A stretch of DNA of 34,518 nucleotides from JANLTP01 sp031363055 (GTDB taxonomy: Bacteria > Pseudomonadota > Gammaproteobacteria > Burkholderiales > Burkholderiaceae_E). Made by a program: the position numbers and the translations under genes. Below, piece by piece: positions 1-7,292 of the stretch. How positions within the stretch are numbered: position 1 is the first letter of the stretch; each line of letters starts with the position of its first letter. The stretch is from contig JANLTP010000021.1 in assembly GCA_031363055.1 (NCBI GenBank), positions 1 through 34,518 of the forward strand. The letters are read 5' to 3'. The notes under the pieces were generated by a model. It worked only from the letters and a program-made list of their open reading frames with translations. It did no database searches and was not told where the DNA came from.

Positions 1-434
1 TCGAGGGTGACCGAGCCGGTCTCGCCCTTGGCGTCAAGTGCGTTGTTTGACGAACCACCGGCGTTGGCGCGCTTCAGAATGCTCAGCGGCAGCAGGGGTA
101 TCGCAGTGACACTGCCACTGACCTTGCCATCGCGTCCCAACGACGTGTTCGAGCGTTGCCGGGCCGAGGTCTTCTCCTGCACCTGAATGGTCACGATGTC
201 GCCGGGCAGTCGTGCGCGCCGGTCCTCGAACAGACCACGGTGTGCGCCAGCCAGATAAATATTGCCGGTTGCTGGCGCTGCCGGGCTTGCGGTCGGCTCT
301 TTGGGCTTGACCTTGGCCGGATCGAGCACGGCGACTTGCGGACGCATCCAGAAATCGGCGCAGCCCGCCTGCAACGATGCCCACGTCGCGATCATCAGAC
401 AGGACCCGGCAAAACGTAATCCTGAATGACGCAC
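1..434 (-). CDS. flgH: Flagellar L-ring lipoprotein FlgH (3' end cut by window edge)
   Basis: FlgH forms the L ring, the outer-membrane bushing around the rod. About 144 codons are visible. They begin with a lipoprotein-type signal peptide: a hydrophobic stretch ending LQAGC, with Cys near residue 27. The family block GNIYLAGAHRGLFEDRRAR follows (near residues 57-75), then VTIQVQEKTSA and the Asn/Ser-rich part that ends at the edge. The start is GTG at 434; GAGAA lies 6 bases upstream, and the gene begins 8 bases after the flgG stop. An internal ATG at 395 would leave too short a signal peptide. It is the last visible gene of the flgBCDEFGH run; flgI, flgJ, flgK and flgL would be expected beyond the edge. 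The family call is secure. Lipidation is inferred, since Gln at -3 is not the commonest lipobox residue. Confidence 0.93.
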   Translation of the reverse strand, partial: MRHSGLRFAGSCLMIATWASLQAGCADFWMRPQVAVLDPAKVKPKEPTASPAAPATGNIYLAGAHRGLFEDRRARLPGDIVTIQVQEKTSARQRSNTSLGRDGKVSGSVTAIPLLPLSILKRANAGGSSNNALDAKGETGSVTL

Positions 435-442
435 AATTTTTC

Positions 443-1225
443 TCACAGTTGCGAGAGCCGGGCCAACATCTGGTCCGACGTTTGAATCGCCTTCGAGTTG
501 ATTTCATAGGCCCGCTGCGCCTGGATCATCGAAACCAGTTCCTCGACGACATTGACGTTCGAAGTCTCAAGATAACCTTGCTGCAACGAACCAATGCCAT
601 TGATTCCCGGGGTACCGGAATTCGGATTACCCGACGCTGCACTTTCGGAAAAGAGATTCTGTCCGCGCGGGTCCAACCCAGCCGGATTGATAAAGTTCGC
701 CAGTTGTACCTGCCCGACCTGGGTGGTTGCGGCCGTGCCGCTTTGCTTGACGCTGACGACTCCATCGGTGGCGATAGTGACCGATTGCGCGTTCGCCGGA
801 ATGGTGATCGCGGGCTGTAAAGGCTGGCCACTCTTGGTCACCAACTGGCCTTGGGCATCGACCCGAAACGCACCGTCACGCGTGTAGCCGACCGTGCCAT
901 CGGGCATCTGTACCTGGAAAAAACCCTGCCCGTCGACGGCCAGATCAAACGAATTGCTGGTCTGCGTCAAATTACCTTGCGAGTAATTGCGTGAGGTCGC
1001 AACCGTCTTGACGCCAGTACCCAATTGCAATCCGGTCGGCAAGGTGTTCTGCTGCGAACTCTGCGCCCCGACCTGCCGAATATTCTGATACAGCAGATCC
1101 TCAAAAGTGGCATGTGAGCGCTTGTAGCCATTGGTTCCGACATTGGCCAGGTTATGCGAAATCGCATCCAGTTGAGTTTGCTGGGCATCAAGCCCGGTTT
1201 TGGCAATCCACAGTGATCGAATCAT
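443..1225 (-). CDS. flgG: Flagellar distal rod protein FlgG
   Basis: FlgG builds the distal rod, the drive shaft between the proximal rod and the hook. The 260-residue length is standard. The N-terminal rod signature is present (MIRSLWIAKTGLDAQQ, then SHNLANVGTNGYKR near 28-41), as are the central DLAVDGQGFF block and the C-terminal YLETSNVNVVEELVSMIQAQRAYE helix that packs in the rod core. ATG at 1225 has AAGGAA 4 bases upstream. That Shine-Dalgarno lies inside a 10-base tandem duplication in the flgF-flgG gap. The gene follows flgF by 26 bases and precedes flgH by 8. No key element is missing. Confidence 0.98.
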   Translation of the reverse strand: MIRSLWIAKTGLDAQQTQLDAISHNLANVGTNGYKRSHATFEDLLYQNIRQVGAQSSQQNTLPTGLQLGTGVKTVATSRNYSQGNLTQTSNSFDLAVDGQGFFQVQMPDGTVGYTRDGAFRVDAQGQLVTKSGQPLQPAITIPANAQSVTIATDGVVSVKQSGTAATTQVGQVQLANFINPAGLDPRGQNLFSESAASGNPNSGTPGINGIGSLQQGYLETSNVNVVEELVSMIQAQRAYEINSKAIQTSDQMLARLSQL

Positions 1226-1244
1226 GATGTTCCTTGATGTTCGT
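1225..1244. repeat. 10-base tandem duplication at the flgF/flgG junction
   Basis: TGATGTTCCT and TGATGTTCGT are adjacent and differ at one base. On the minus strand they contain the flgG ribosome site (AAGGAA) and abut the flgG ATG. Confidence 0.85.
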
Positions 1245-1251
1245 TGATTGA

Positions 1252-1986
1252 CTAGCTGGTGGTCAGCAACTGTGCGGCGCGCTGCGCATTCTGTTCGGCG
1301 TTCTGCAACAGGCGCATCTGCATTTCAAATTGGCGGGATAGTGCAATCATCCCGACCATCGATTCGACGACGTTGACATTACTGCTTTCCAGAACACCCG
1401 AAGCCATGCGAACCGCGTCGTCAGCCGGTGCTGGATCACCGTTGGCCGGGCGCACCAGTCCATCGGCGCCTTTACGTAATTCCGCCGCCGGCGGATTCAC
1501 GAGCTTGATGCGGCCAACCGCGCTCGGCGGCTGGCCACCGACTTTGGCCGAGACCGTGCCGTCACTGCCCATGATGACCTCGGCATTGGCAGGCACGGTA
1601 ATCGGTCCGCCATCGGAGAGCACGGGCAAACCATTACGGGTTTGCAAGATGCCATCGGCCGACACTTCAAGGGCGCCGGCCCGCGTGTACGCTTCATTGC
1701 CGTCGAGGCCTTGAATCGCAATCCAGCCCTGGCCGTTGACCGCGACATCGAGCGAGCGACCGGTTTGAGTCAAGGCACCAGCCTCGGCATTGAATCCGGC
1801 AGTCGCCTCGAGGTTGTATACGCGGGTGGTTGCGGTGCCGTCGGCGCGAATCGGCACCGAACGGAAGGCCAGCAAATCGGCGCGAAAACCGGCGGTGTTG
1901 GCATTGGCCAAATTGTTTGATAGCGCATCCTGGCGCTGCATCAAGGCCTTGGCGCCGCTCAATGCCTGATAAATGAAGCGGTCCAT
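1252..1986 (-). CDS. flgF: Flagellar proximal rod protein FlgF
   Basis: FlgF is one of the proximal rod proteins joining the MS ring to the FlgG rod. The 244-residue protein shares the FlgE/F/G architecture: an N-terminal helix (MDRFIYQALSGAKALMQRQ, then SNNLANANTAGFRADL near 23-38), a central DVAVNGQGWIAI block and the C-terminal LESSNVNVVESMVGMIALSRQFE helix. The short length and the MDRFIY start separate it from FlgG. ATG at 1986 lies two bases after the flgE stop and has no clear Shine-Dalgarno of its own, so translation is probably coupled to flgE. Confidence 0.96.
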   Translation of the reverse strand: MDRFIYQALSGAKALMQRQDALSNNLANANTAGFRADLLAFRSVPIRADGTATTRVYNLEATAGFNAEAGALTQTGRSLDVAVNGQGWIAIQGLDGNEAYTRAGALEVSADGILQTRNGLPVLSDGGPITVPANAEVIMGSDGTVSAKVGGQPPSAVGRIKLVNPPAAELRKGADGLVRPANGDPAPADDAVRMASGVLESSNVNVVESMVGMIALSRQFEMQMRLLQNAEQNAQRAAQLLTTS

Positions 1987-1988
1987 GA

Positions 1989-3200
1989 TCAGCGCAGATT
2001 GACCAGGGTCTGCAGTACCTGATCCTGAGTCTTGATGGTTTGCGCATTGGCCTGATAAAAACGCTGCGCGGTAATCATGTTGACAAGTTCACCGGTCAGA
2101 TCGACGTTCGAGTTCTCGACGGCGCCCGATTGCAACACGCCCAGATTACCGGTAGCCGGCGAGCCGACCAAGGCCTGCCCAGACGATGCTGAAGATGCCC
2201 AGGCATTGCCGCCCAGGGATTGCAGGCCTTGCGGATTCACAAAGTTGGCCAACGCCACTTGGCCCTGCGCGCGCGACTGGCCGTTCGAGTAACGTCCTTG
2301 AATGACCCCGTCATCGGCGACCGAGAAGCCGGTCAGCCGACCTGCCGTGTAGCCGTTCTGATTCATTTCGGTGACCCCGAAGTTCGAGCCGAACTGGGTC
2401 ACGCTGCTGGCCTCGATCACAAACGCCAGGCTGCCACCGGCATCGGCACCGACCGGCAAGGTGACCGTCATCGGCGAACCGGTGGTGCTCAAGCCGGCCG
2501 ACGAGAAGGTCAGATTGCCAACCGGGTTGGTGGTCAGCGCGGTGCCGTCGGCGGCGGCATTGACTTCCCAGGCGTTCGAGCCGGTCTTGCGAAAATACAT
2601 GGCCAGCGAGTGTTCGCGGCCCAGCGAATCAAACAAGGTGTAGGTGGTGGCGCCGTTGAAGGTACGCGGATCGGCAACGTTGAACGGCAAGGTGGCGACC
2701 GTTGCCCGGGCATCGAGATTGGCGGCGATACGTCCTTGGCTCGATACCTTCGGCGTAATGTCAACCGTGCTCAAGCGCATATCGGCCGCTGCCCCCTGAC
2801 TGATGAGACCGGTATCGTCAGCGCGATAACCGGTCAGCCGCGCGCCTTGCGAATTGACGACGTAGCCTTCCTTGTTGAGCTTGAACTGGCCGTTCCGCGT
2901 GTACTCGATGCTGCCCTGATTCGACATTCTGAAAAAGCCCGCACCATTGATCGCGACATCCAGTGGATTGTGGGTGGTGGCAATGTCGCCCTGCGTAAAT
3001 TGCTGGGCAATCTCGCTGACGGTTACGCCGATGCCGGCACCGTTGGCGATAGCGCCCGACAGTGAGCTCGCATAGACATCGGCGAACTCGGCACGTGAGG
3101 TCTTGGCGCCAACGGTATTGGCATTGGCGACGTTGTTGCCAATCACATCAAGGTTGCGTGAAGCGGCGTTCAGACCCGAAAGGCCTTGTTGAAAACTCAT
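1989..3200 (-). CDS. flgE: Flagellar hook protein FlgE
   Basis: FlgE polymerises into the hook, the universal joint outside the outer membrane. From the chosen ATG at 3200 it has 403 residues, the usual length for a short-hook-protein FlgE. It begins MSFQQGLSGLNAASRNLDVI and GNNVANANTVGAKTSRAEF. It has DVAINGAGFFRM near residue 90 and ends with NSNVDLTGELVNMITAQRFYQ plus a final QTLVNLR helix. The open frame extends upstream to 3419, but that stretch lies inside flgD and has no hook homology. The chosen start has AGGAG 8 bases upstream and overlaps the flgD stop as ATGA, so the two are probably translationally coupled. Confidence 0.98.
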   Translation of the reverse strand: MSFQQGLSGLNAASRNLDVIGNNVANANTVGAKTSRAEFADVYASSLSGAIANGAGIGVTVSEIAQQFTQGDIATTHNPLDVAINGAGFFRMSNQGSIEYTRNGQFKLNKEGYVVNSQGARLTGYRADDTGLISQGAAADMRLSTVDITPKVSSQGRIAANLDARATVATLPFNVADPRTFNGATTYTLFDSLGREHSLAMYFRKTGSNAWEVNAAADGTALTTNPVGNLTFSSAGLSTTGSPMTVTLPVGADAGGSLAFVIEASSVTQFGSNFGVTEMNQNGYTAGRLTGFSVADDGVIQGRYSNGQSRAQGQVALANFVNPQGLQSLGGNAWASSASSGQALVGSPATGNLGVLQSGAVENSNVDLTGELVNMITAQRFYQANAQTIKTQDQVLQTLVNLR

Positions 3201-3973
3201 GGTTTGGTCTCCTGAAGAATTGCTCTGACATCTGAAAGTGAAAACTGGCCACGGCCACCGATCTCCAGGCGAGTCCCATCCTGACCCGAGATCACGGCAC
3301 TGACCGGCTGTGCCTGCAAGGCTGTCACCGGCTTTTGCTCCGATGCGGTCCCTGAACTGACTCGAAATTGATACTTGCCGGCCGGCGCTGCCGTCCCGTC
3401 GGCTGCCAATCCATCCCATGCAAACGTGTGCACGCCCGCCTCCAGCGCACCCATTGTCTGGCTGCCCAACACCACGCCGGCGCTATCCAGAATCTCGACG
3501 CGCGTGAGCGCAGCCGCTTGCGTCAATTCAAATCCGCCCTGCGCCGCCGCCCGCTCGCCGCCGTTTACCGGCAACGCGCCCAGGCTCACGCTGTCACCCT
3601 TGACCAGAACTCGATGGCCAATCAATGACGCGCCCTCCAGCGAGCCCAGCGCGCTGCCGCGATTCAGATATTTTTCCAGCGAGGTATTGAGCTTTTGAAT
3701 GCCTTCGACCGTACTGATCTGCGCCATCTGGCTAGTGACTGCCGCGTTATCGAGCGGATTCAGCGGATCCTGATTACGCATTTGCGCGACCAGTAATTTC
3801 AAAAACCGGTCTGACTGTTCGTCAGCCTTGACGCTGCCGGCCGGCGCTGCGGTGCTCGGCGTGCTGGCGCTCGGCGCGATGGCGCCCTGCGTTGCGCCCG
3901 CCGTCGACGACGAGGCTACCGAGCTCCGGTTGGTGATCGCAGCGGTAGTCCCGCTCAAGGTATCAATGGCCAT
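3197..3973 (-). CDS. flgD: Hook cap / assembly scaffold protein FlgD
   Basis: FlgD caps the growing hook so FlgE can polymerise and is discarded afterwards. The 258-residue protein has a low-complexity Ala/Ser/Thr N-terminus (about 1-50). The conserved FlgD core follows at about 54-95 (DRFLKLLVAQMRNQDPLNPL, then TSQMAQISTVEGIQKL). Next comes a Tudor/FnIII-like region with TFAWDGLAADGTAAPAGKY, the FlgD Ig-like FLNYRD-type motif. It is sandwiched between flgC (14-base gap) and flgE (ATGA overlap). Its likely Shine-Dalgarno (AGGA) sits in the second copy of a short duplication of the flgC tail. Confidence 0.95.
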   Translation of the reverse strand: MAIDTLSGTTAAITNRSSVASSSTAGATQGAIAPSASTPSTAAPAGSVKADEQSDRFLKLLVAQMRNQDPLNPLDNAAVTSQMAQISTVEGIQKLNTSLEKYLNRGSALGSLEGASLIGHRVLVKGDSVSLGALPVNGGERAAAQGGFELTQAAALTRVEILDSAGVVLGSQTMGALEAGVHTFAWDGLAADGTAAPAGKYQFRVSSGTASEQKPVTALQAQPVSAVISGQDGTRLEIGGRGQFSLSDVRAILQETKP

Positions 3974-3977
3974 TGGG

Positions 3978-4001
3978 TTGTCCTAACTTATTGTCCTAAC
4001 T
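3978..4001. repeat. 13-base-period duplication at the flgC/flgD junction
   Basis: TTGTCCTAACT occurs at 3978-3988 and 3991-4001. On the minus strand the copy inside flgC encodes its last residues; the second copy provides the AGGA upstream of the flgD start. Confidence 0.92.
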
Positions 4002-4386
4002 GCAAGGTCTTGCTCAGTAACTGCCGAGCGGTGTTCATGACGTCGATATTGTTCTGGTAGGAACGGGAGGCCGAAATCATGTTGACCATTTCTTCCACGA
4101 CGTTGACATTCGATTGAGTCACATAGCCCTGCGCATCGGCCAGCGGATGTTTGGGATCATGAACACTCTTGCCAGGCGACTTGTCTTCATAGACCTGACT
4201 GACCCGAACGCCGGCGGTCGCATCCGGACCTTTGGCTTGAAACACCACGTGACGAGCCTTGTACGGCTCACCGTTCGGACCGGCGACGGTTTCGGCATTG
4301 GCCAGGTTGCTGGAAACCACATTGAGCCGCTGACTCTGCGCCGACACGGCCGTCGACGAGATCTCGAAAATGCGACTTAAGGACAT
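3988..4386 (-). CDS. flgC: Flagellar proximal rod protein FlgC
   Basis: FlgC is a proximal rod subunit, secreted through the flagellar export gate and assembled on the MS ring. It has 132 residues from ATG 4386, the usual size. It begins MSLSRIFEISSTAVSAQSQR, continues NVVSSNLANAETV, and ends with YVTQSNVNVVEEMVNMISAS and a coiled tail. The frame is open to 4452, but the extra 22 residues are not family-like. ATG 4386 has GGAG 7 bases upstream. The 87-base gap to flgB contains a perfect 12-base tandem duplication. Confidence 0.96.
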   Translation of the reverse strand: MSLSRIFEISSTAVSAQSQRLNVVSSNLANAETVAGPNGEPYKARHVVFQAKGPDATAGVRVSQVYEDKSPGKSVHDPKHPLADAQGYVTQSNVNVVEEMVNMISASRSYQNNIDVMNTARQLLSKTLQLGQ

Positions 4387-4428
4387 AAGGAGTCTCCAAA
4401 AGTTGAGCCGGTGAAGCGAGGCGAAGGA

Positions 4429-4452
4429 CGTGGCGAACAACGTGGCGAACAA
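4429..4452. repeat. 12-base tandem duplication in the flgB-flgC gap
   Basis: CGTGGCGAACAA occurs twice without a gap (plus-strand reading). The rest of the 87-base spacer is related, GCGAA-rich sequence. No hairpin or promoter is evident. Confidence 0.9.
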
Positions 4453-4473
4453 CGGGTCGGGCGAAGCCGCCGA

Positions 4474-4839
4474 TCAATCGCCACGAATAGCACTCAAGAG
4501 TCCGCGAACCCGGCCGTTAATGAATCTGAGCGTGGCTTCATAACGAACGGCGTTATCCGCGAAGTTGGCGCGTTCACGGTCCATGTCAACCGTATTGCCA
4601 TCGCCGCTGGCTTGCTCGGGAACGCGAAAGGCTGCTCGCGCCGTGCTGTTGATATCGCCCTGGGTAGTGGCCGATCTTGAGGTTGCTTCATTCAACATCT
4701 TGGCAAAGTCAATGTCACGTGCCTTGTAATTGGGCGTATCTGCGTTGGCAATGTTGGCCGCCAGTACTTCCTGACGGGCGGCTCGCAACACAAGCGCTCG
4801 ACTTTGAAAATCCAGACTGTCAGCAGGTGATATCGCCAT
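4474..4839 (-). CDS. flgB: Flagellar proximal rod protein FlgB
   Basis: FlgB is a proximal rod subunit and the first gene of the rod/hook run. It has 121 residues from ATG 4839, starting MAISPADSLDFQSRALVLRA. The diagnostic rod motif LAANIANADTPNYKARDIDF lies near residues 27-46, and a VDMDRERANFADNAVRYEA segment leads to the C-terminal helix. The start is supported by AGGAG nine bases upstream (AGGAGAAATTCAATCATG); the frame's extension to 4881 would run into the promoter. A sigma28-type promoter lies 24-50 bases upstream of the start codon. Confidence 0.96.
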   Translation of the reverse strand: MAISPADSLDFQSRALVLRAARQEVLAANIANADTPNYKARDIDFAKMLNEATSRSATTQGDINSTARAAFRVPEQASGDGNTVDMDRERANFADNAVRYEATLRFINGRVRGLLSAIRGD

Positions 4840-4862
4840 GATTGAATTTCTCCTGACTCGAA

Positions 4863-4889
4863 TTATTGGCGCTCGGTGCAAAAACTTAA
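4863..4889 (-). promoter_or_regulatory. Sigma28 (FliA) promoter for flgBCDEFGH
   Basis: Read on the minus strand, the -35 box is TTAAGTTT (7 of 8 to TAAAGTTT), followed by an 11-base spacer and the -10 box GCCAATAA (7 of 8 to GCCGATAA). The spacing is exactly the sigma28 norm and identical to the fliC, fliD and flgM promoters in this window. The predicted start of transcription, near 4856, leaves a leader of about 17 bases with the flgB ribosome-binding site. Position and fit are seen; activity is inferred. Confidence 0.8.
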
Positions 4890-4992
4890 GCTCGGAAAAG
4901 CGCTGGTGATCGCCGGCTTTTCGGTTCTTGCGGGCTGTCGTTCGGGATTAAGCTTGGATTCCCGTCATTCGAGAACTGAAGCATTCCGTGCC

Positions 4993-5697
4993 ATGAATAG
5001 TTTCCGAAAATCACTCTTTTGTCTTGCTACCGTCGGGCTCGCGAGCAGCGCCATACCGCTGTCAGCGCAAGTCGCAGGCCTTCCCAATCCAGGCGCATTT
5101 GCCGAGTCCATCGCCAGGCTGGTTGAAACCGCGACGGCCGGCAAGGGTCAGGTCGACGTCAAGATCGGCGAGTGGGATCCGCGAATGCAACTGGCGCCCT
5201 GCCAACGCGCCGAACCGGTGCTATTGCCCGGCACCCGGCTTTGGGGCAAGAGCCAGATCAGTATTCGCTGCGTCGCTGGCGCGCAGTGGACCGTACTGCT
5301 GCCCCTGACCATCACGGTCTACGGCAGCGGCTTGGTGGCGAAACGCAATCTGCCGTCCGGCACGCCGGTTCAGGCGTCGGACTTTGACGTCGAAACGATC
5401 GAGTTGACCCGCGATAACGCCCAATGGGTCAGCGATGTCGCCGCACTGGAAGGCAAGACCTTGGGTCGCGCGCTGTTATTAGGGCAAGCGGTTCGAAGCG
5501 ACTATCTGAAGACACCGCCTACGGTCGCGTCGGGCGACGTCGTCAAAGTGCGCGTCCCGGGCGAAGGCTTCTCGATCACCACCGACGCGGTCGCGCTGGC
5601 CAATGCCGCTGCGGGTCAATCGGTGCGGCTTCGCACCGAATCAGGCAAGGTACTGAGCGGGCTGGTTCGCGAAGGTTATGTCGAGATCAAGCCGTAG
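4993..5697 (+). CDS. flgA: P-ring assembly chaperone FlgA
   Basis: FlgA is a periplasmic chaperone for FlgI during P-ring formation. From ATG 4993 it has 234 residues with a Sec signal peptide (MNSFRKS, a hydrophobic run to PLSA, likely cleavage near residue 25). Two cysteines (C70 in LAPC and C93 in SIRC) match the FlgA disulfide pair. A SAF-type domain follows (about 106-170, VAKRNLPSGTPVQASDFDVE), then the C-terminal GQSVRLRTESGKVLSGLV block. It is divergent from flgB with a 153-base gap. The frame is open from a GTG at 4876, but that extension crosses the flgB promoter and would put a second signal-like segment first. No strong Shine-Dalgarno precedes 4993. Confidence 0.95.
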   Translation: MNSFRKSLFCLATVGLASSAIPLSAQVAGLPNPGAFAESIARLVETATAGKGQVDVKIGEWDPRMQLAPCQRAEPVLLPGTRLWGKSQISIRCVAGAQWTVLLPLTITVYGSGLVAKRNLPSGTPVQASDFDVETIELTRDNAQWVSDVAALEGKTLGRALLLGQAVRSDYLKTPPTVASGDVVKVRVPGEGFSITTDAVALANAAAGQSVRLRTESGKVLSGLVREGYVEIKP

Positions 5698-5770
5698 ATG
5701 CGCCCCTGCGTTTCCTTGAGAGCCGGTCTGTAAAGCCTGAATAAAGCTGAAAAAATGTACCAATCAACGC

Positions 5771-5797
5771 TAAAGTATTCCCGCACAACGCCGAAAA
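5771..5797 (+). promoter_or_regulatory. Sigma28 (FliA) promoter for flgM-flgN
   Basis: The -35 box is TAAAGTAT (7 of 8), the spacer is 11 bases, and the -10 box is GCCGAAAA (7 of 8). The predicted transcript start, near 5804, leaves about 40 bases of leader with AAGGAG before the flgM start. A sigma28 promoter in front of flgM is established in enterics as the feedback step. Two further TAAAGC elements just upstream (5731 and 5742) belong to a small imperfect duplication and lack -10 partners. Confidence 0.85.
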
Positions 5798-5843
5798 CAG
5801 GGCGTGACCCCGCTGGGCAGCAGGCGCGCTGACAAGGAGTTCC

Positions 5844-6200
5844 ATGATGAAGATTAACCCGCCCGTAGATGGCAGTTCCAAGGAAATCGGTGACCGTTTA
5901 AACCGCGGTCTGAGTTCCGCCGCCGGTGCCTCGGCCAGTGCTCCCGGCCATTCGTCGGCAGCGGTTGAAGCGGTCAATGCGGCCGCTGCGAGCGAAAAGA
6001 TCCACCTCTCCGAGGCTTCCCAAGCCTTGAACCGACTGTCGATCGAACCGTTCGACGCAGCGAAAGTCGCGCAAATTCGCAAAGCCATCAGCGAAGGTCG
6101 ATTTAATGTGAATGCTGAACTTGTGGCCGATCGCATGATCGGCGACACGGCCGAGTTGATGACCACGATCTTCGGCGGCCAGTCGAATTCTGGTTCATGA
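5844..6200 (+). CDS. flgM: Anti-sigma28 factor FlgM
   Basis: FlgM binds FliA and keeps late genes off until it is exported through the completed hook-basal body. The 118-residue protein has a disordered, Ala/Ser-rich N-terminal half (about 1-48), as expected for the secretion part. The FliA-binding half is at about 50-108 (SEKIHLSEASQALNRL, DAAKVAQIRKAISEGRFNVN, ELVADRMIGD). Two ATGs in tandem (5844, 5847) are possible starts; AAGGAG lies 4 bases before the first and 7 before the second, so the choice is open. It overlaps flgN by 4 bases and is transcribed from its own sigma28 promoter. Confidence 0.95.
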   Translation: MMKINPPVDGSSKEIGDRLNRGLSSAAGASASAPGHSSAAVEAVNAAAASEKIHLSEASQALNRLSIEPFDAAKVAQIRKAISEGRFNVNAELVADRMIGDTAELMTTIFGGQSNSGS

Positions 6201-6550
6201 CCTCCAATAGCGCGAATCCACCACAGTCGCCGATGCCGCAGGCACCCCTCGAGAAGGCCTTGGACGAGTTGCAATCGGCCCTGGTCACCGGTGAACTTGC
6301 CGAGTTGAATCAGGCCAATGAGGCCCTTCAACAGTCGCTACAAAACATGCAAGCGCAATCAGGCCCTCGCCCAGGCAACACCGTCAGCTCACCGTTATCG
6401 ATAGAACTTTTTGCGGTTCGCCGCAAATTGCGGATTGCCGGCGAGCTGCTGGCTCGCTCAAGCGCTGCGAACCGACGCGCGCTGTCGGTTTATACGGACG
6501 AGCCGATCAATCTTTCAACCAGGTCTTCAGGCCCGCCCGGATACGGCTGA
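6197..6550 (+). CDS. flgN: FlgN-like export chaperone for FlgK/FlgL
   Basis: FlgN is a cytosolic chaperone that escorts the hook-filament junction proteins FlgK and FlgL to the export gate. The 117-residue protein is mostly helical (LEKALDELQSALVTGELAEL, then ALQQSLQNMQ, then LFAVRRKLRIAGELLARSSA) and ends with a short polar tail containing VYTDEP. Sequence identity within this family is low, so the call rests on size, helical heptads and position directly after flgM with an ATGA overlap. The last 44 bases overlap the 3' end of fliA on the other strand. Confidence 0.75.
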   Translation: MTSNSANPPQSPMPQAPLEKALDELQSALVTGELAELNQANEALQQSLQNMQAQSGPRPGNTVSSPLSIELFAVRRKLRIAGELLARSSAANRRALSVYTDEPINLSTRSSGPPGYG

Positions 6551-7241
6551 CCGCCTGGCTGTGCAATTGGCAGATCCGCGATTCACTGACTCCGAGCACG
6601 ACACCGATCTCCTTCAAGTTCATTTCCTGTTCGTAGTACATCCCCATCACCTGCTTTTCGCGCTCCGGCAACCGCTCGATTCCCGCGATGAGCGCCTGAC
6701 GGAATTGGCTGTCATAAAGAATTTTCGCAGGGTCCGAGGCGTTGCCAGCACTTTGGCGTTCAAGAAAATCACTGTGCCCATCTTCGTCGCTGAATTCATC
6801 CACATAGACCAGTTGCGCGCCCTTGGCTTCGGCCAGCAACTGCTGGTAGTCAGCCAGCGGCAGCGCCATTTGCTCTGCCACCTCGGATTCGATTGGCGCC
6901 CGAAATAACTTTTGCTCCAGCTTCTGGATGGCCGCTTCAATCGCACGCTGATTCTTGCGCGTCGATCGCGAAACCCAGTCGGCCGATCGCAATTCATCAA
7001 TCATCGAACCGCGGATTCTCTGCATCGCGAAGGTCTCGAACTGTGCTCCATGACCGTCTTCATAGCGTGAAAGCGCATCAAACAAACCGATCATTCCGGC
7101 CTGGACCAAATCGTCGACTGCCACGTTCGACGGCAGGCGTAACGCCAACTGGCTTGCCACTCGTCGAACCATCGGGCCATATTGCTTGACCACCGCCGCA
7201 TGACTCAGGGTCTCTTCAGCGGAATACAGGGAAACACTCAC
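6507..7241 (-). CDS. fliA: RNA polymerase sigma28 factor FliA
   Basis: FliA directs RNA polymerase to late flagellar and chemotaxis promoters. Length is 244 residues. Region 2 spans about 17-90 (VDDLVQAGMIGLFDALSRY, FETFAMQRIRGSMIDELR and SADWVSRSTR, the -10 recognition face). Region 3 spans about 95-150. Region 4 spans about 185-240 (ERLPEREKQVMGMYY, NLKEIGVVLGVSESRICQLH), a helix-turn-helix for the -35 box. The start is GTG at 7241 with GAGG 6 bases upstream. It is the last gene of the flhDC-motB-flhBAF-fliA run, 51 bases after flhF. Its own target promoters are visible in the window at flgB, flgM, fliC and fliD. Confidence 0.97.
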   Translation of the reverse strand: MSVSLYSAEETLSHAAVVKQYGPMVRRVASQLALRLPSNVAVDDLVQAGMIGLFDALSRYEDGHGAQFETFAMQRIRGSMIDELRSADWVSRSTRKNQRAIEAAIQKLEQKLFRAPIESEVAEQMALPLADYQQLLAEAKGAQLVYVDEFSDEDGHSDFLERQSAGNASDPAKILYDSQFRQALIAGIERLPEREKQVMGMYYEQEMNLKEIGVVLGVSESRICQLHSQAVSRIRAGLKTWLKD

Positions 7242-7292
7242 AGGCGACCTCGGTCTCGAAAGGGAATTTGAATGGGACAGGTTTGCAAGTAA

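Noticed and set aside
3201..3419. flgE extended upstream to 3419 (73 extra residues).
   Set aside because: The extension lies inside flgD in another frame, has no hook-protein similarity, and ATG 3200 has a good AGGAG.
4876..4992. Longer flgA beginning at GTG 4876, whose first residues look like a lipoprotein signal (VLAGC).
   Set aside because: It overlaps the flgB sigma28 promoter, has no ribosome site, and would place a second complete signal peptide (from ATG 4993) in the middle of the protein.
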